Assembly: GCA_029204225.1 (NCBI GenBank)
Contig: CM055095.1
Span: 31,570,936-31,634,935, forward strand
Length of the DNA: 64,000 nt
Direction: 5' to 3'
Source of the DNA: Diphasiastrum complanatum
Lineage: Eukaryota; Streptophyta; Lycopodiopsida; Lycopodiales; Lycopodiaceae
Below are positions 11,530 through 22,238 of the stretch, piece after piece. Within the stretch, counting starts at the first letter, position 1. Each line of letters starts with the position of its first letter. The position numbers and the translations under genes are program-made. Under the pieces are notes generated by a model that saw only the letters and a program-made list of their open reading frames with translations, had not been told where the DNA came from and searched no databases.

Positions 11530-12237
11530 ATGCAACCCCCCACTTCGATTTCTGTTGTCGCTACCTCTCTTCCTATTCTATCCACATCTGTTTCTGTCTC
11601 CATTCTCGTTTCTTCTGTTGATATCACTCCTATTTCTCTTCCAGTATTCCCATCACCATCGCATCTTCCATCACTCCTGCCGCCACCGTTGCTTCCATTC
11701 CATTCAATCCCTCTGATTCTCAATTGTCTGTTGACACTCTGGCGTGGATGCAAGTCATCAATTTTTCACCCCCATGCCAGACGCTTTCTGCTCCATCCTC
11801 ACCTTCTTCCATCCTCAACCCTCCAGTTTTCTTCTGTTTCTCTCATCCTCTCGTTCGGACAAACCGTCCTCACCCTTGTTTCCACAGTTGCTTCTCAAAC
11901 CCCACCCGCTTCACCAACAAAGGTTGCTGACGGCAACCAACCGTTGCTCAATGACGCATTTGTCCAAACAATATTTGCACCATCGCCAGATCGGGCTGAT
12001 CCTACCGCCCTAGATGGCATCAGTTCCAATAAAAACCTGATAGAAGACAATGACAACGGCACTCCACAAGTCGTCGGGGCCGATCCAACAAAAGCCCCTG
12101 CCAGTGCCAGTGTACCGACTGCTCCCACGGATCTAAAGATGACGTACCAAGCTCTGGGGAAATACATCCTGGATGCGGTAGCGGCCAAAGCCATTCTGGA
12201 AAGCAGGGTACTACACTTGGCGACGAGTAACACATAG
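11530..12237 (+). CDS. Unrecognised retroelement ORF 2 (low-complexity, Pro/Ser/Thr-rich)
   Basis: An open frame of 235 codons. Its first half is Ser/Pro/Leu-rich low-complexity sequence. Its second half (VADGNQPLLNDAFVQTIF onward) is more ordinary and ends in a probable helix (YQALGKYILDAVAAKAILES). It probably belongs with the flanking ORFs as one decayed long protein; the helix leads toward the coiled-coil sequence that follows in another frame near 12,240-12,460. No known domain was seen and the start is uncertain. Confidence 0.35.
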   Translation: MQPPTSISVVATSLPILSTSVSVSILVSSVDITPISLPVFPSPSHLPSLLPPPLLPFHSIPLILNCLLTLWRGCKSSIFHPHARRFLLHPHLLPSSTLQFSSVSLILSFGQTVLTLVSTVASQTPPASPTKVADGNQPLLNDAFVQTIFAPSPDRADPTALDGISSNKNLIEDNDNGTPQVVGADPTKAPASASVPTAPTDLKMTYQALGKYILDAVAAKAILESRVLHLATSNT

Positions 12238-12458
12238 CTGTGAGCAGACCTCCCCAAGCTGCAGTAAGAGCTAATTTTGGCTCAGCAACATGAACAAGCA
12301 GGGCACCAAGAGATTGCCAAGCTGCAGCAGAAGGAGGAGGGCCTCAACAAATATATCTAAAGCCTCTCCAAAGTGCTGACTGAGGCCTCCATGAAGGTGC
12401 GGGAGCTTCCAGTTGAAGCGTCCCATGGCTTGCTCCCATCCAGGCGCAACTTACCCTT

Positions 12459-13727
12459 TTGGAAGCAAAGAATACGCGCCTGGGGATGGAGGTCAAAGTA
12501 CTACAAGAGGAAAAGCCCGTCTGGTTAGCTCAACCTGCACCGGACTCAAGACCGCTTTCTCAATCAGAAATGAATCTTCTACGGCGTCAGGTGCAGGTTT
12601 ATAGCCAAACCCTAAACAGCTACCAGACAGAGTTCAACAAATATCGGACAAGCGCAACGCACAAGCTCGCCCAAGCCAAGCAAGCCCTCAAGGCCTGCCA
12701 GAAATTCATGGAAACGAAGGCCCAGCCCACCCCCATGGTAATTCCACCGCCACCTACTTTTGAGGCTGCACAAGCCAGTACAAGCCAAGACCAGAGCCAG
12801 CAGGCAGCAGGGGGATTTCAACAAGATCAAGGGTCCGAAGGCCAGGACCAAGGGCAGACGAGTACGGCTGCTGAGACGCGAAACCAGGGCCAAGGTGCAA
12901 CTACCAGCCAAAGCCAAGCCACATCATGCAGAGGTTCACACACGATATCTGTCAGTCGGGCTTTCCGAAGACCGAAGTCCATGGAGAAGAAAATCAATGA
13001 ATCTTTATCAAAGTATCCCCACGAGTCATCAAGAGGCGGTTGGCAGATATCGTTTTCTGCTCAGACAATCAAGGGAAACGAACTGCAAGTACTACCCGCC
13101 CTCCAACCACAACCAGAGTGGCGTCAGCAGTTGTTCGAAAGAGACCCTACGGCCATCAGGGCCTACGTGACGAGTCCACAACAATTACGGGTGAACTCGC
13201 ACTTTCTGCCATGTCCACGAAGATCCAAATGGGCGGAATGCGGCACCCCTCTGGACAAGATCACACTTCAGAATTTCTACTGGCCGGTCATACAATCAGA
13301 ATATGGGTGGACCACGGATGTAGACGCCAGAAGGGCTCTCACCACATTCGCCAACCAATACATCAATTGCCTTGATCCCACAGTCTGCGTGGTAGCCGCT
13401 TACGCCCGGGACTTAGAACATTTGATGGGGATCAAAACTAAATGGGACAATTTTCTCCCATCCATATTCTTTGATGTTAATAAGGCGCTACCTTCAGACA
13501 AAATTGAAGATCAACTGCCAATAGCTCGTGTCTATTACCGAGCTGCGCTTCAGGGTGATTCATGGACATGCCGATTCCAAACATGGGTCGACCAAGATTG
13601 GCTGCGGGGGGGCCACAAGTCTCTTCACACGCCAAAAGACTTGAAGAAATTGGACCGCCTCAACTTTATGGAGGACGTCACCACCTACCTCATCCAGCAA
13701 AGGCGGGTGAAGAAAACGCTTTACTAA
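12459..13727 (+). CDS. Unrecognised 422-aa retroelement ORF 3: coiled coil, Gln-rich linker, Trp-rich C-terminus
   Basis: The longest uninterrupted ORF in this element. Residues about 1-95 are helical and charged (LSQSEMNLLRRQVQVYSQTL, KLAQAKQALKACQKF), suggesting a coiled coil. Residues about 100-165 are Gln/Ser/Gly-rich. Residues about 190-422 form a tryptophan- and aromatic-rich domain (QNFYWPVIQSEYGWTTDVDA, YARDLEHLMGIKTKWDNFLP, DSWTCRFQTWVDQDWL). It ends 48 bp before the LTR, where an env-like or accessory ORF would lie in other plant gypsy lineages. No signal peptide or membrane span is visible, so a true envelope is unlikely. Function is unknown. The actual start could be upstream if the N-terminal frame was broken. 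Confidence 0.5.
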   Translation: MEAKNTRLGMEVKVLQEEKPVWLAQPAPDSRPLSQSEMNLLRRQVQVYSQTLNSYQTEFNKYRTSATHKLAQAKQALKACQKFMETKAQPTPMVIPPPPTFEAAQASTSQDQSQQAAGGFQQDQGSEGQDQGQTSTAAETRNQGQGATTSQSQATSCRGSHTISVSRAFRRPKSMEKKINESLSKYPHESSRGGWQISFSAQTIKGNELQVLPALQPQPEWRQQLFERDPTAIRAYVTSPQQLRVNSHFLPCPRRSKWAECGTPLDKITLQNFYWPVIQSEYGWTTDVDARRALTTFANQYINCLDPTVCVVAAYARDLEHLMGIKTKWDNFLPSIFFDVNKALPSDKIEDQLPIARVYYRAALQGDSWTCRFQTWVDQDWLRGGHKSLHTPKDLKKLDRLNFMEDVTTYLIQQRRVKKTLY

Positions 13728-13775
13728 ACCGGCAGAGTGCCGAGGGACCGGCACTACTTCAGGCCGTGGGTTCCG

Positions 13776-14592
13776 TTGGGGGTATTCCCAACAAAGTGTA
13801 AATAAATAAAATCATTCAATAAAATGTGTTGCGAGGGCATGGCATCATGTGCACGTAAGGCCATGGCCCAATGAGCACGCAAGTAAAGTTGTAAATAAAA
13901 TAAACTTGACTTGGGCCTTGGAATTAAAATAAGACAAGAGGCCCAAAGTCATTTTTAAACTTAGAGATTATTTTTTAGAGTTGGGTCCAAATTGGGACTC
14001 ACATGAATCTTGTGATTACCAATGTACCTTTTGTGGACCCTTGGATCAAGTTGGGTCCAAGATGAATGGATAGGATCATTGTGAATATTAGCCAATAGGA
14101 TTGAGGGGCAAGGGCCTTCCCCATTTTATAAAAAGGCACCATTTGTACACTATTTTCATGCTTCATGAGAAGAAGTAAATTCTACCAATTTTGGAAGAAA
14201 AGCATCCTCATTTGCAATTCAATGCTTGCTATTGCTCTTGTTGTTTTCTATTGTTTTCTAGTTCATGCTTTTTGGTTTCAATAGTTTATGTTTCTCCTTT
14301 AGCAAGTACAATGTGCATTTGAGCTAACCTCCACCCTCCCTCTATCTCTCTCTTCTATCTTCTTTTCCCTCCATCTTATCTAATCATCCCCTTCTTTTCA
14401 CCTACCATCATGATGAATGTTAGTGTAGAGGAGTAGAGTTAAGGGAGAGTAGTGTTAGTGGTGAGTAGAGTTAAGGGAGAAAGTAGGAAACTAACTAAAA
14501 ATAGCATCTATACATAGTTAGGTACCTATCCAGTGATTTAACTCTTGTTGATAGGCGGGAGGGCTATACTACGAGAGATCTTCGACCCCACA
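13776..14592 (+). repeat. Gypsy LTR (plus orientation), inverted relative of 3,824-4,542
   Basis: Starts TTGGGGGTATTCCCAAC, contains TTTTATAAAAAGGCACC (a TATA-like core near 14,131), and ends CTTCGACCCCACA. It shares these landmarks with the minus-strand LTR on the left. No primer site follows it, so in plus orientation it is a 3' LTR. Confidence 0.8.
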
Positions 14593-15370
14593 AGTAATTT
14601 ACTATTTTTGTATGGAAAGTAACTTCATGTTATGATATTTTTGATCTTTTATCAAAATTTTATTGAGTTTGCATCTCTTTCATTATTAAGTTGATGTTCA
14701 TTTTCTACATTGCCAATGGTGCTAATTGTGTTGTCTTTCATACCAAACATCAATAGATGATTTTGAATCTTAGTGATTCATAAAATATTCACATGGTATC
14801 ATAGCTTGCGTTGCATGTTATGAAAGGATCAGCCACATTTATCAAAGATTTGGAGGAGTTACCAATTCGAGAGTGTGCTAGACTGATTTCTACTCAAAAT
14901 CAAGTAATTTGCATATGTAGAATACATCTTTTTTAGGTCAAAACTCAATTTAGGTTTATCATCTTGAAGAATTCCAATTTCACACATGGCTTACTGAATT
15001 TGGCCAATTTTAATTGCATTAGGAAGGCTTCATTAGAGTCTACAAGATTCCATATCAAGTTTGTAACAATTGCATGTAGAATTTGGAAGATTCAATTTTT
15101 TGTGATTTTTCAAAATCCTATTTTTGATTGGATCTCTATTTTTGAGGTTTCTGGACTTCAATAGAGTGTGTTTCAATCTTAAGAAGTTGCAAGATTCATT
15201 AGATTTTTGTGGATCATAGGTTGATCAAGATTTCTTCATTCTATGTGTTGATTTGCTAGTTATAAGTGCTAGAAGAGAATTGATAGGTTCCATTCAAATG
15301 TTCCTTCTCTTGTTCTTATCACATTCTGAGTGTATAAGAGCTCGAGTTTTGATCTCAGGGGGAGCAATTG
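14593..15370 (+). mobile_element. Copia-like relic: LTR end, variant primer site, no gene left
   Basis: TTCACA followed by TGGTATCATAGC (14,794-14,805) looks like the end of a copia LTR plus a one-base variant of the initiator-Met primer site. About 550 bp later, CTCAGGGGGAGCAATTG near 15,352 resembles a copia polypurine tract. No gag or pol motif survives between them. This is a weak inference from short sites. Confidence 0.3.
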
Positions 15371-15905
15371 ATGCGGTTTCAGGAGTGGCTGGAAAGCGCA
15401 CGTTAATCGTGGCATTCCTGATAAGCTGGTTCTTTTTCCAGAAGACAAGCTTGTCCTTAATAGGCTCCCCAAAGGCCATACACGAGGATCTGGACCCAAT
15501 CCACGCAATAACTAGTCCGGCCCCATCTTTCTGCGAGGGCAGTTGAATATGTTTCCACGGATTCAGTACAGCCGCGCAACCTCATGAAAGCAAAAGAAAG
15601 TTTGATTTGCTGGCAGCATTTTCGTACAGAGGACCATTGTCCGTGACAAAAGTAAAGCTAACCTTCCATCAAAATGTTTGCAGAGAAACCAACAGGAGCT
15701 GAAAGATAGTAATAGCTACTACGTCGGTACCCTGGCGTTTCAACATTCTTCTGGAAGGTTTCATGGATCCATGGGTACGCGGTTCAATTCATTGAGGATC
15801 TGCTGCCTCCCTGGAACAAGTCTATGAAGAAGAATTTCATCGAACCGCTGCCCATAGTCACATTCAAGAGGAGATCTTTTTCTTCTCTATACAACTCTAA
15901 CGCTG
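15294..15905 (-). pseudogene. Unidentified broken coding stretch
   Basis: On the minus strand, after a splice-acceptor-like TTGTTTCAG near 15,905, the frame reads LYREEKDLLLNVTMGSGSMK, hits TGA, and continues in frame as TAYPWIHETFQKNVETPGYR and SSYYYLSAPVGFSANILMEG. After a frame change it reads VSFTFVTDNGPLYENAASKS and, past a stop, LNPWKHIQLPSQKDGAGLVI and EPIKDKLVFWKKNQLIRNAT. Base composition is richer in G+C than the flanks. It looks like protein sequence with stops and a frameshift, perhaps a host pseudogene. I do not recognise the family. Confidence 0.3.
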
Positions 15906-15909
15906 AAAC

Positions 15910-18900
15910 AAACAGTTATCAAAAGTACAAATCTGTTTTGCATGAAAATTCATAGCCAGACTTTAGAAACGCAGCAGGTTACAGTTTCACCGAATAACTA
16001 TCTGATTTGGGTATTTTCTAGAATCGCCATTACCTTATTATGCCTTACAACAGAAGCATCAAGAGGAAAGTGAATGCTTCCCCTTATGTTTGGAATTCTT
16101 TTGACTGTGTGGCATTCACTTGGTTTAATCGTCTTGCCCTTTGTGGGATTTGATCAACCTTGAAATTAGAAGGAATCATGGTATCCTTTCTTTGGTATCT
16201 GAGTTCATTACGCACATTGTCAATGTCTAAAATCAGAAATCTGAATCGATTGCAAATAACTCATTCATCCTGTCTTGTGCTGATCTTCCGGTGCTATCTT
16301 CACTTGATTGTAGCCGCTGAAACCGTCACATCATGAATGAACAAAATCAACAAATGCCACTTTTGGGTGTGATCAGCTTCAAGGCCACTAATAAATGTGC
16401 TGACGCTCTCTGTTATCATCATGATCATGATCACGATCAGCTGCACAACAAGAGCAGCTGCAAAATTCTGATTCATGACACCTGCAGCTTCTAGAAATGT
16501 GAGACTAGTGTACAAATGGTGTGGTATACATTAATATATAGGTGCTGCCCCCTTGTAGAGTTCGAAGTTGTGATTCAATAAATAGTAATGTTTTGGTCTC
16601 AATGGGGAAGAGAGAACAACAATGTCTCAGCATGTTGTTGGTCAAGAAGAGCTTGATTCCAAGCCATAGGAAAGACTTACAAATAGCTTTAATCTCAGCC
16701 ATCCACTCGCTCGGTGTGAGTGGCTAGCCTGCCTCCTCATGACATATACCTAGTACAAAGAATCATTTTATGATCCAACATAATTATAAATATAAAAGAA
16801 AAGAACACTAAAGTAAAGGAACAAATTCTAGAAGAGACGTATCTCAAATTGAGAACGACACATGGTGCCATTTTTCCTTTTTAAGAGAAAAAAACCCCTT
16901 ACTATGAGACCATCTACATGTGTTGGTTAAGCCAATTTCTTTTTTGACAAATGACGCTTGGTCTTTGTGTTGTCCAATAAGCAAATCTCAAAACAAACGT
17001 AAGCTCTTCATAAAGCTTGTTGTAGCACTTTTTGTGAAGAAATCAACCAAATATAAGTATTGAAAAACCCATAAATAGACGGGGTTTTGAGGCCAAAAAT
17101 GAATGAAAAAATGGGAAACAAAAACTCAACTTAGAAGAAAAGTAGCATTGTATCATATGGGTAGGTGGCATTTTGAGAGTTTTAGAGCAAATAAAAAACA
17201 AAACATTCAAAGGATAAAAATGGAGTCCATAGATCCTACAACATCCAAATCATTATATGTACTATTAGTATTTGCTTGAGTAGAATGTATTATGCAATAG
17301 GCAGAGTTCCTTTGCCCAATGAGAGGTTGCTCATACAGGTGGCACATCATTCGTAAGGGCTATGGACATATTACAATCATGGAGTAATTGGCACATGCCA
17401 CTTAAAGGAAGATCTGAAGGCAAGGAACAACCTTTTGTTAAAAATAGGAGAGCTGCATAAAATGACCATGAAATACATGACAATGGTTCTAGAATCATGT
17501 CATTGCACATGCAACTTGAATAGTGTATGCACATCCTCGCTCTCATCCAATCTATGTGCAAGTATTTTTTGGATCATCATATTATTGTAGAGCTGCTCGT
17601 CCCAGCTTGTCCAAACTCCATGCCTATGCATATGCATTTTAGGGCTGGTTGTGTGGCCACCATGGGTTGCTTGTTGGGATTTCATCTTGAACTGCTTTGT
17701 GTATAAATGCATGTATTACATTCCCAAAAGGGTCGATACCAAAGGATGAGACACACTCATGAAGTTCACCATATATGTGATCAATATATGTAATTAGTTG
17801 TAGACCCTGTTGTGTGTGCTCAATGTGCACTGCTTTGTTGTTCGAAAATTTGTGTAGACTAAAGGAGTAGCAAAAGAAGTCCAAAATTTTAAATCCAAAT
17901 GTAATTCACACCAAATTTTTAGACATATTTGAAGCCTATTGAAGGGAGTTCAAGATGCTCAAACTTTTTAAAAATTTGGATGATGTCTGAACAAAATACG
18001 AGGATGTTCAAACAAGCTCGAATTCGAGCAATTTTTGTAACCTAATTCCCAAAAAAAAAAATTATGATACCCCTTGAAATGCATTATATTCTTGGCTTGA
18101 TCTTTTGCTGACATCACCGTTGTATGATCTTAATTCAAAGCAACTCTTGTGAATGATCTATTAGTATAAATGCATTGTTTATAAGATCAGATTGCCTTTA
18201 CATATTAATGAATCTATCTCAGATGATTAGAGATTAATAACATAGATCATTATGCTTCAACACTAAGTTAGAGACACATGTGAGCTCAATGAAGCATTGT
18301 CGTACTTGACTGCTCATGCATATTACTAAAGCAAAACATATTTTTTATTCATGAGTTAATGATTTGATGTACACTTCTAAGTAGCTTCAACACACAAATT
18401 CATTTTATGCATATACTTGTGTGACTTTATTCTATTTTTTGTACATTGTGGTGATTGTGTATTGCATACTTGCTTCCACTTTTCTAAATTAGAACCATTT
18501 GATTCCCATGATTAGTGTCAACGTATCAAAACGAAGAATGCATAGTTGTCATAGACGCTTAACCTATTCGCATTTTCGTGACTTTTTCATATGCCTTAGT
18601 ATAATATATGACAAAAGGTAAAAGCTATGGTAATGAAATGTTACTGACATGCCATTATCAAATCACTTAGGAATTTTAAATCATAATCTATAGAAAAACA
18701 AATTTCTTCTAAATAGACTCGAATGACCAAGTTTCAAAAGGTAGCGGATTTCTTAAATGATATGCCAAAAACATGACAATCGTCATGAGAAAATGTTCAA
18801 AGTGCTCAAAGTAGAGACAAGAACATGAAAAGATTGTCCCAATATTTTCAAGTAGGGGATTAGGTATTTGCAAATCTTGAAGAATCATAAAGTGTACCGA

Positions 18901-19660
18901 CCCGTTGTCTGTTGGTGGATATAGAGGATGAAACAAAATTGTTTAAAAAATTGAATATTTGGCTTACCAATTGATCCTTCCAAAAGGACCTAAAGTACAT
19001 TCATTATTTTACGGAAGTTGACTAGATAAGTCTATGTGAAGGGAATCACTTTGATTCTAGACATTTATTGGACCGGTCGAAGGAATCATCTAGTGTGACT
19101 AGAGTTAAACTTGAAAAGATCTTGGATACTAAAACTAATGTGTATAATATTCACCTGCAGCTAGAAGAATCATCTCTTCTCGCATCTCACATTCATGATC
19201 ACTCATGGTGTCTATGGGCATGGTCCACCCTCAAAGCCACATAAACTCAAATGTTCTCAAATGCATATTAGGTCAACTATGTGGCTCGTGTGACAATCAT
19301 TGCATGTCTATATAGCACTATGTGCATGAGCTAACATACACCAAAGCAACTATCACATGATCACATAGGCCCTAACTCTAAATCTCGAGTCTTTCCTTTC
19401 TCATAACTCATGACTCTCCTTTCTCTCCTAGCTCTCAACTCCTACTTGAATTTTCCACTCGCTTTTTTCATCTCATTCCTCCTACATGTCCTCTCACCTC
19501 TCCTTTTCTCTCTTTTTGAATTCTCTCCCTTCCACTTTGCAAAATGGTCCTGAAAACAATGCAAAATAAAGGCCGAGTATAGAGGTAAAAAAATCTCTGT
19601 CCAATTTTCTTCGAATTCAAGTAGACCCATTAGATTCTTTCAGTTTTTAGGCAAGAATGG
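15910..19660. other. About 3.7 kb without a recognisable gene
   Basis: AT-rich DNA with only short, unlike-protein ORFs in all frames. I saw no transposon motif, RNA gene or repeat array here. Confidence 0.5.
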
Positions 19661-19673
19661 AAGATGATTTTAT

Positions 19674-20280
19674 CTAGTTTCTCAAAGTGGAAATAAGGCA
19701 TGCAGCTGTGATTGACTTAAAAAATAATGTAGATGGTTCATACTTCAGCTCATAAGGATGTTTCAATATGCTGCCATTTATTATTATTTGAGTTTTTCTT
19801 ACAGAATTTGTTATTTGTTGGAGACGCAAAAGATTGGCATAAGAATATTTAAGCAAGTCGTATGATGGACCGAATTCTTCGTCATGAACAAATAATTCAA
19901 GTTCTCCAATTGCAACTTGGAAAATTATTTGCATTATGGTAAATTTTTCAGTTACAAGCGTCTGGTAGTTCAAGATACAATGCTGCACTCTTTCAATGAG
20001 ACTATTTTTGTCTTCACACATTAGACAGCAATTTTGATGTCATCAGTAACTTGCTCAATGTTGTTGTGGCATATTCAATGAAACGGGTCTTTTTTAAATT
20101 CACAACAAAGCTATGTACCTTTCAATCAAAAGGGTGATCAAACAAACCTTTTGTACTTCAGCGACAACTTCAATGTACTTGGGCCTAGTTAACATGCCAG
20201 CTATTACTATATAATAGCACGTCATCTAAAAATGCTTTGAAAAAATCAAGCTAGCAATCAGTACAAGCATGACATTTTGC
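19674..20280 (-). pseudogene. Possible coding relic, family uncertain
   Basis: A minus-strand ORF of 115 codons (20,021-19,674) contains KFTIMQIIFQVAIGELELFV and EEFGPSYDLLKYSYANLLRL. Upstream, near 20,240, the fragment FFKAFLDDVLLYSNS faintly resembles the gypsy RT active site (LDD), but stops follow at once. A degenerate retroelement is possible. I cannot assign it with confidence. Confidence 0.15.
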
Positions 20281-20741
20281 ATGGATGCAAGATCACTAAT
20301 TTTCAGCACAGGGAGGTTGCCGATAAGATAAAATAAAACCATTGATGAGATTGTCAACCTTTGGAAGACATCCTACAGCTCAGAAGTCCAAGATGATAAG
20401 ATACGTTCATTGCAATCCCAGCGGAGACATTCTATATATCAAAACCAATCAAACAGAACTCATACTAGCTTAGACTCCGGATCTATGAAAAACAAAACAG
20501 CCGACAAAAAGAATGAATGTCCTCTGAGTTTCAACAACAACAAAAAATGTGACCGCAGATCTTGAGAAAGATGTCATGTAAGGAAGAGTAGCAGCAATAC
20601 TTCCTACCTGTTGTATATTGTTCACTATGGCAATTGGATGAATTTGCACAGGTAGCATACCAGGAAAGTGTTGCCACATTCATTCAAATACTTCTGTTCT
20701 GAATAGCCATATTTGCTTTACAAAAGCTTCATGAAATATAG

Positions 20742-20742
<1 letters not shown>

Positions 20743-20789
<47 letters not shown>
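20743..20789. repeat. (GA)n microsatellite
   Basis: An uninterrupted GA dinucleotide tract of about 46 bp. The short serine/leucine ORFs over it are artefacts of the repeat. Confidence 0.95.
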
Positions 20790-20793
<4 letters not shown>

Positions 20794-20989
20794 AGCCTGT
20801 TGTGGAGAAAAAGCGTTTCTGAGCTTTTCATTGGTCCACGTTTGCCCTAAAATTTCTTTGATGTGCAGTTGAAAGGCAGCTGAAGTGGGGTTGAAGGGCA
20901 AACGTGTTGATTTTAGAAAGAGAACATGCGAGGTTTTAGAAAGTAGAAAGAACTTTCGAGAGAGAAAACAAACGCGCGTGAGGGATGTT

Positions 20990-21662
20990 CAAGAGAGCGC
21001 AATTGAAAGAGATAATGTGAGGTGAGTGAGAGAGACAGAGAGAGAGCGAGCGAGGTTGACGGGGGAGAAGGTGAAGTGTATTCAATCGCTTGCAAAGTCA
21101 GCTTTGGAACAATCAAGCAAGCCAATATCGCAATTCTGAAGCAGGTCAATGATCTGCTGGATCAGCACCAGATCAAACAGAAATGCAATGCCCCATCTGA
21201 CTGCTGATCCAGGACGTGGATAGTGCCCACTGCCCCCAAAGAAAAATTGGAAAATATGCTGAGAATTCAGGAGTTGGAATGATCTGCTCGTAAGATGATT
21301 CGTCAAGACGAAGAAGCTTGATGCGTTGTTTGGTGAGCTGTGAGGGAGTCTCAGAGAGAGGTTAGAGAGAGAGAGAGAGAGAGAAAGCGTGGAGGTGAGA
21401 GCGAGGAAGGAGATGGAGGAGAGAGGGAGATTTAATGAGGTGAGAGTGGAGGTGAGAGCGGAGAGAGGGAGGTGAGAGAGAGAGAGGAGGTGAGAGTGGA
21501 GAGAGGGAGGTGAGAGAGAGAGAGCAGGGAAAGAGGGAGGTGAGAGAGCAGGGAAATAGGTGGAGGAGAGAGAAGGGATGCGTGAACGAGAGACTTTTTA
21601 GGGTTTTTTAGGGTTAACGTTTTTTTAGGGCTTTGAGATAAAAAAAATAGCCATAATGTGAG

Positions 21663-21710
<48 letters not shown>
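20990..21710. repeat. GA-rich tract with GGTGAGAG minisatellite and telomere-like units
   Basis: Strand-asymmetric GA-rich DNA with short GA runs near 21,030 and 21,365. It has a minisatellite-like block of GAGAGGGAGGTGAGAG variants (about 21,430-21,545) and an uninterrupted (GA)n at about 21,664-21,708. At 21,594-21,630 three TTTTTAGGG/TTTTTTAGGG units occur, including the telo-box-like AACCCTAA on the minus strand. It lies about 260 bp past the stop of the WAV2-like gene on the minus strand. Confidence 0.7.
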
Positions 21711-21968
21711 TGTCAATCAATTAGGTTAACGAAATTTCATTTCATTCACCGCTTCGTCTTTTTGGAAAATATCATAGACCGTGAAATTTATAGTCCCAGT
21801 GATACGAAGGGCATTGCTATAGATACTGAGGTTTCAGTGCTCAATGCAACTTTGTGGAGATAAAAGCAACAACACAAATCCTTGCCGACAAATAGGGCAC
21901 AATTTCAAAAAATAAAGGGCTTCTCAAAAGGTAAACTTAGAATCAACAAAACTAGCAAGGAGAACCTT

Positions 21969-22238
21969 CTATTCACTTCTCACCAAATCCCTTTCCCCAT
22001 TCTCACAGACACCATCCTCTCCTGTTGTTTTTCCAGTACAATTTTGGTCAAGAAACAATTGTACAACACGCCAATATCGATCTCCGCCCCTCAGCCAAGT
22101 ATCCATATGCATGCCTGTGGGAAAATCTACGAAATGGCATCTTGAATTCGTGCTTGCTGCACGATGAAGTCTATGCATATGAGATGGAGGTACCATCTCA
22201 TCTCTGGAGCCAGATAAGAAAAGAATGGGCTCTGATAT
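21969..22238 (-). CDS. WAV2: WAV2-like exon 7 (catalytic Asp and His, stop)
   Basis: Encodes 89 residues: [20 protein letters not shown] (Asp243) and [19 protein letters not shown] (His274), then a variable charged tail and TAG. Acceptor TTTGCAG|ATATC. It lies 12.3 kb from exon 6. Confidence 0.95.
   Translation of the reverse strand: MSEPILFLSGSRDEMVPPSHMHRLHRAASTNSRCHFVDFPTGMHMDTWLRGGDRYWRVVQLFLDQNCTGKTTGEDGVCENGERDLVRSE

Larger units (their letters stand above)
9723..14592 (+). mobile_element. Non-autonomous LTR element sharing the gypsy LTR, with unrecognised ORFs
   Basis: A gypsy-family LTR at 13,776-14,592 ends this region. Inside it are leader-like DNA with TGCGAGAG motifs (10,141-10,255), then several plus-strand ORFs (10,612-13,727). 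I see no protease, RT or integrase motif in any frame. No 5' LTR is visible; its place is taken by the copia element. The arrangement resembles large retrotransposon derivatives that depend on an autonomous partner. The partner could be the family represented at 1,613-4,542. The left boundary is inferred from the end of the copia LTR. The first 900 bp hold no recognisable gene. Confidence 0.5.

Noticed and set aside
12459-13727. Env-like protein upstream of the 3' LTR
   Set aside because: No signal peptide, transmembrane segment or fusion-like region is visible; only the position suggests it.
20200-20280. Gypsy reverse transcriptase active site (AFLDDVLLYS)
   Set aside because: Isolated match with stops on both sides and no flanking RT motifs; kept only as a low-confidence relic.
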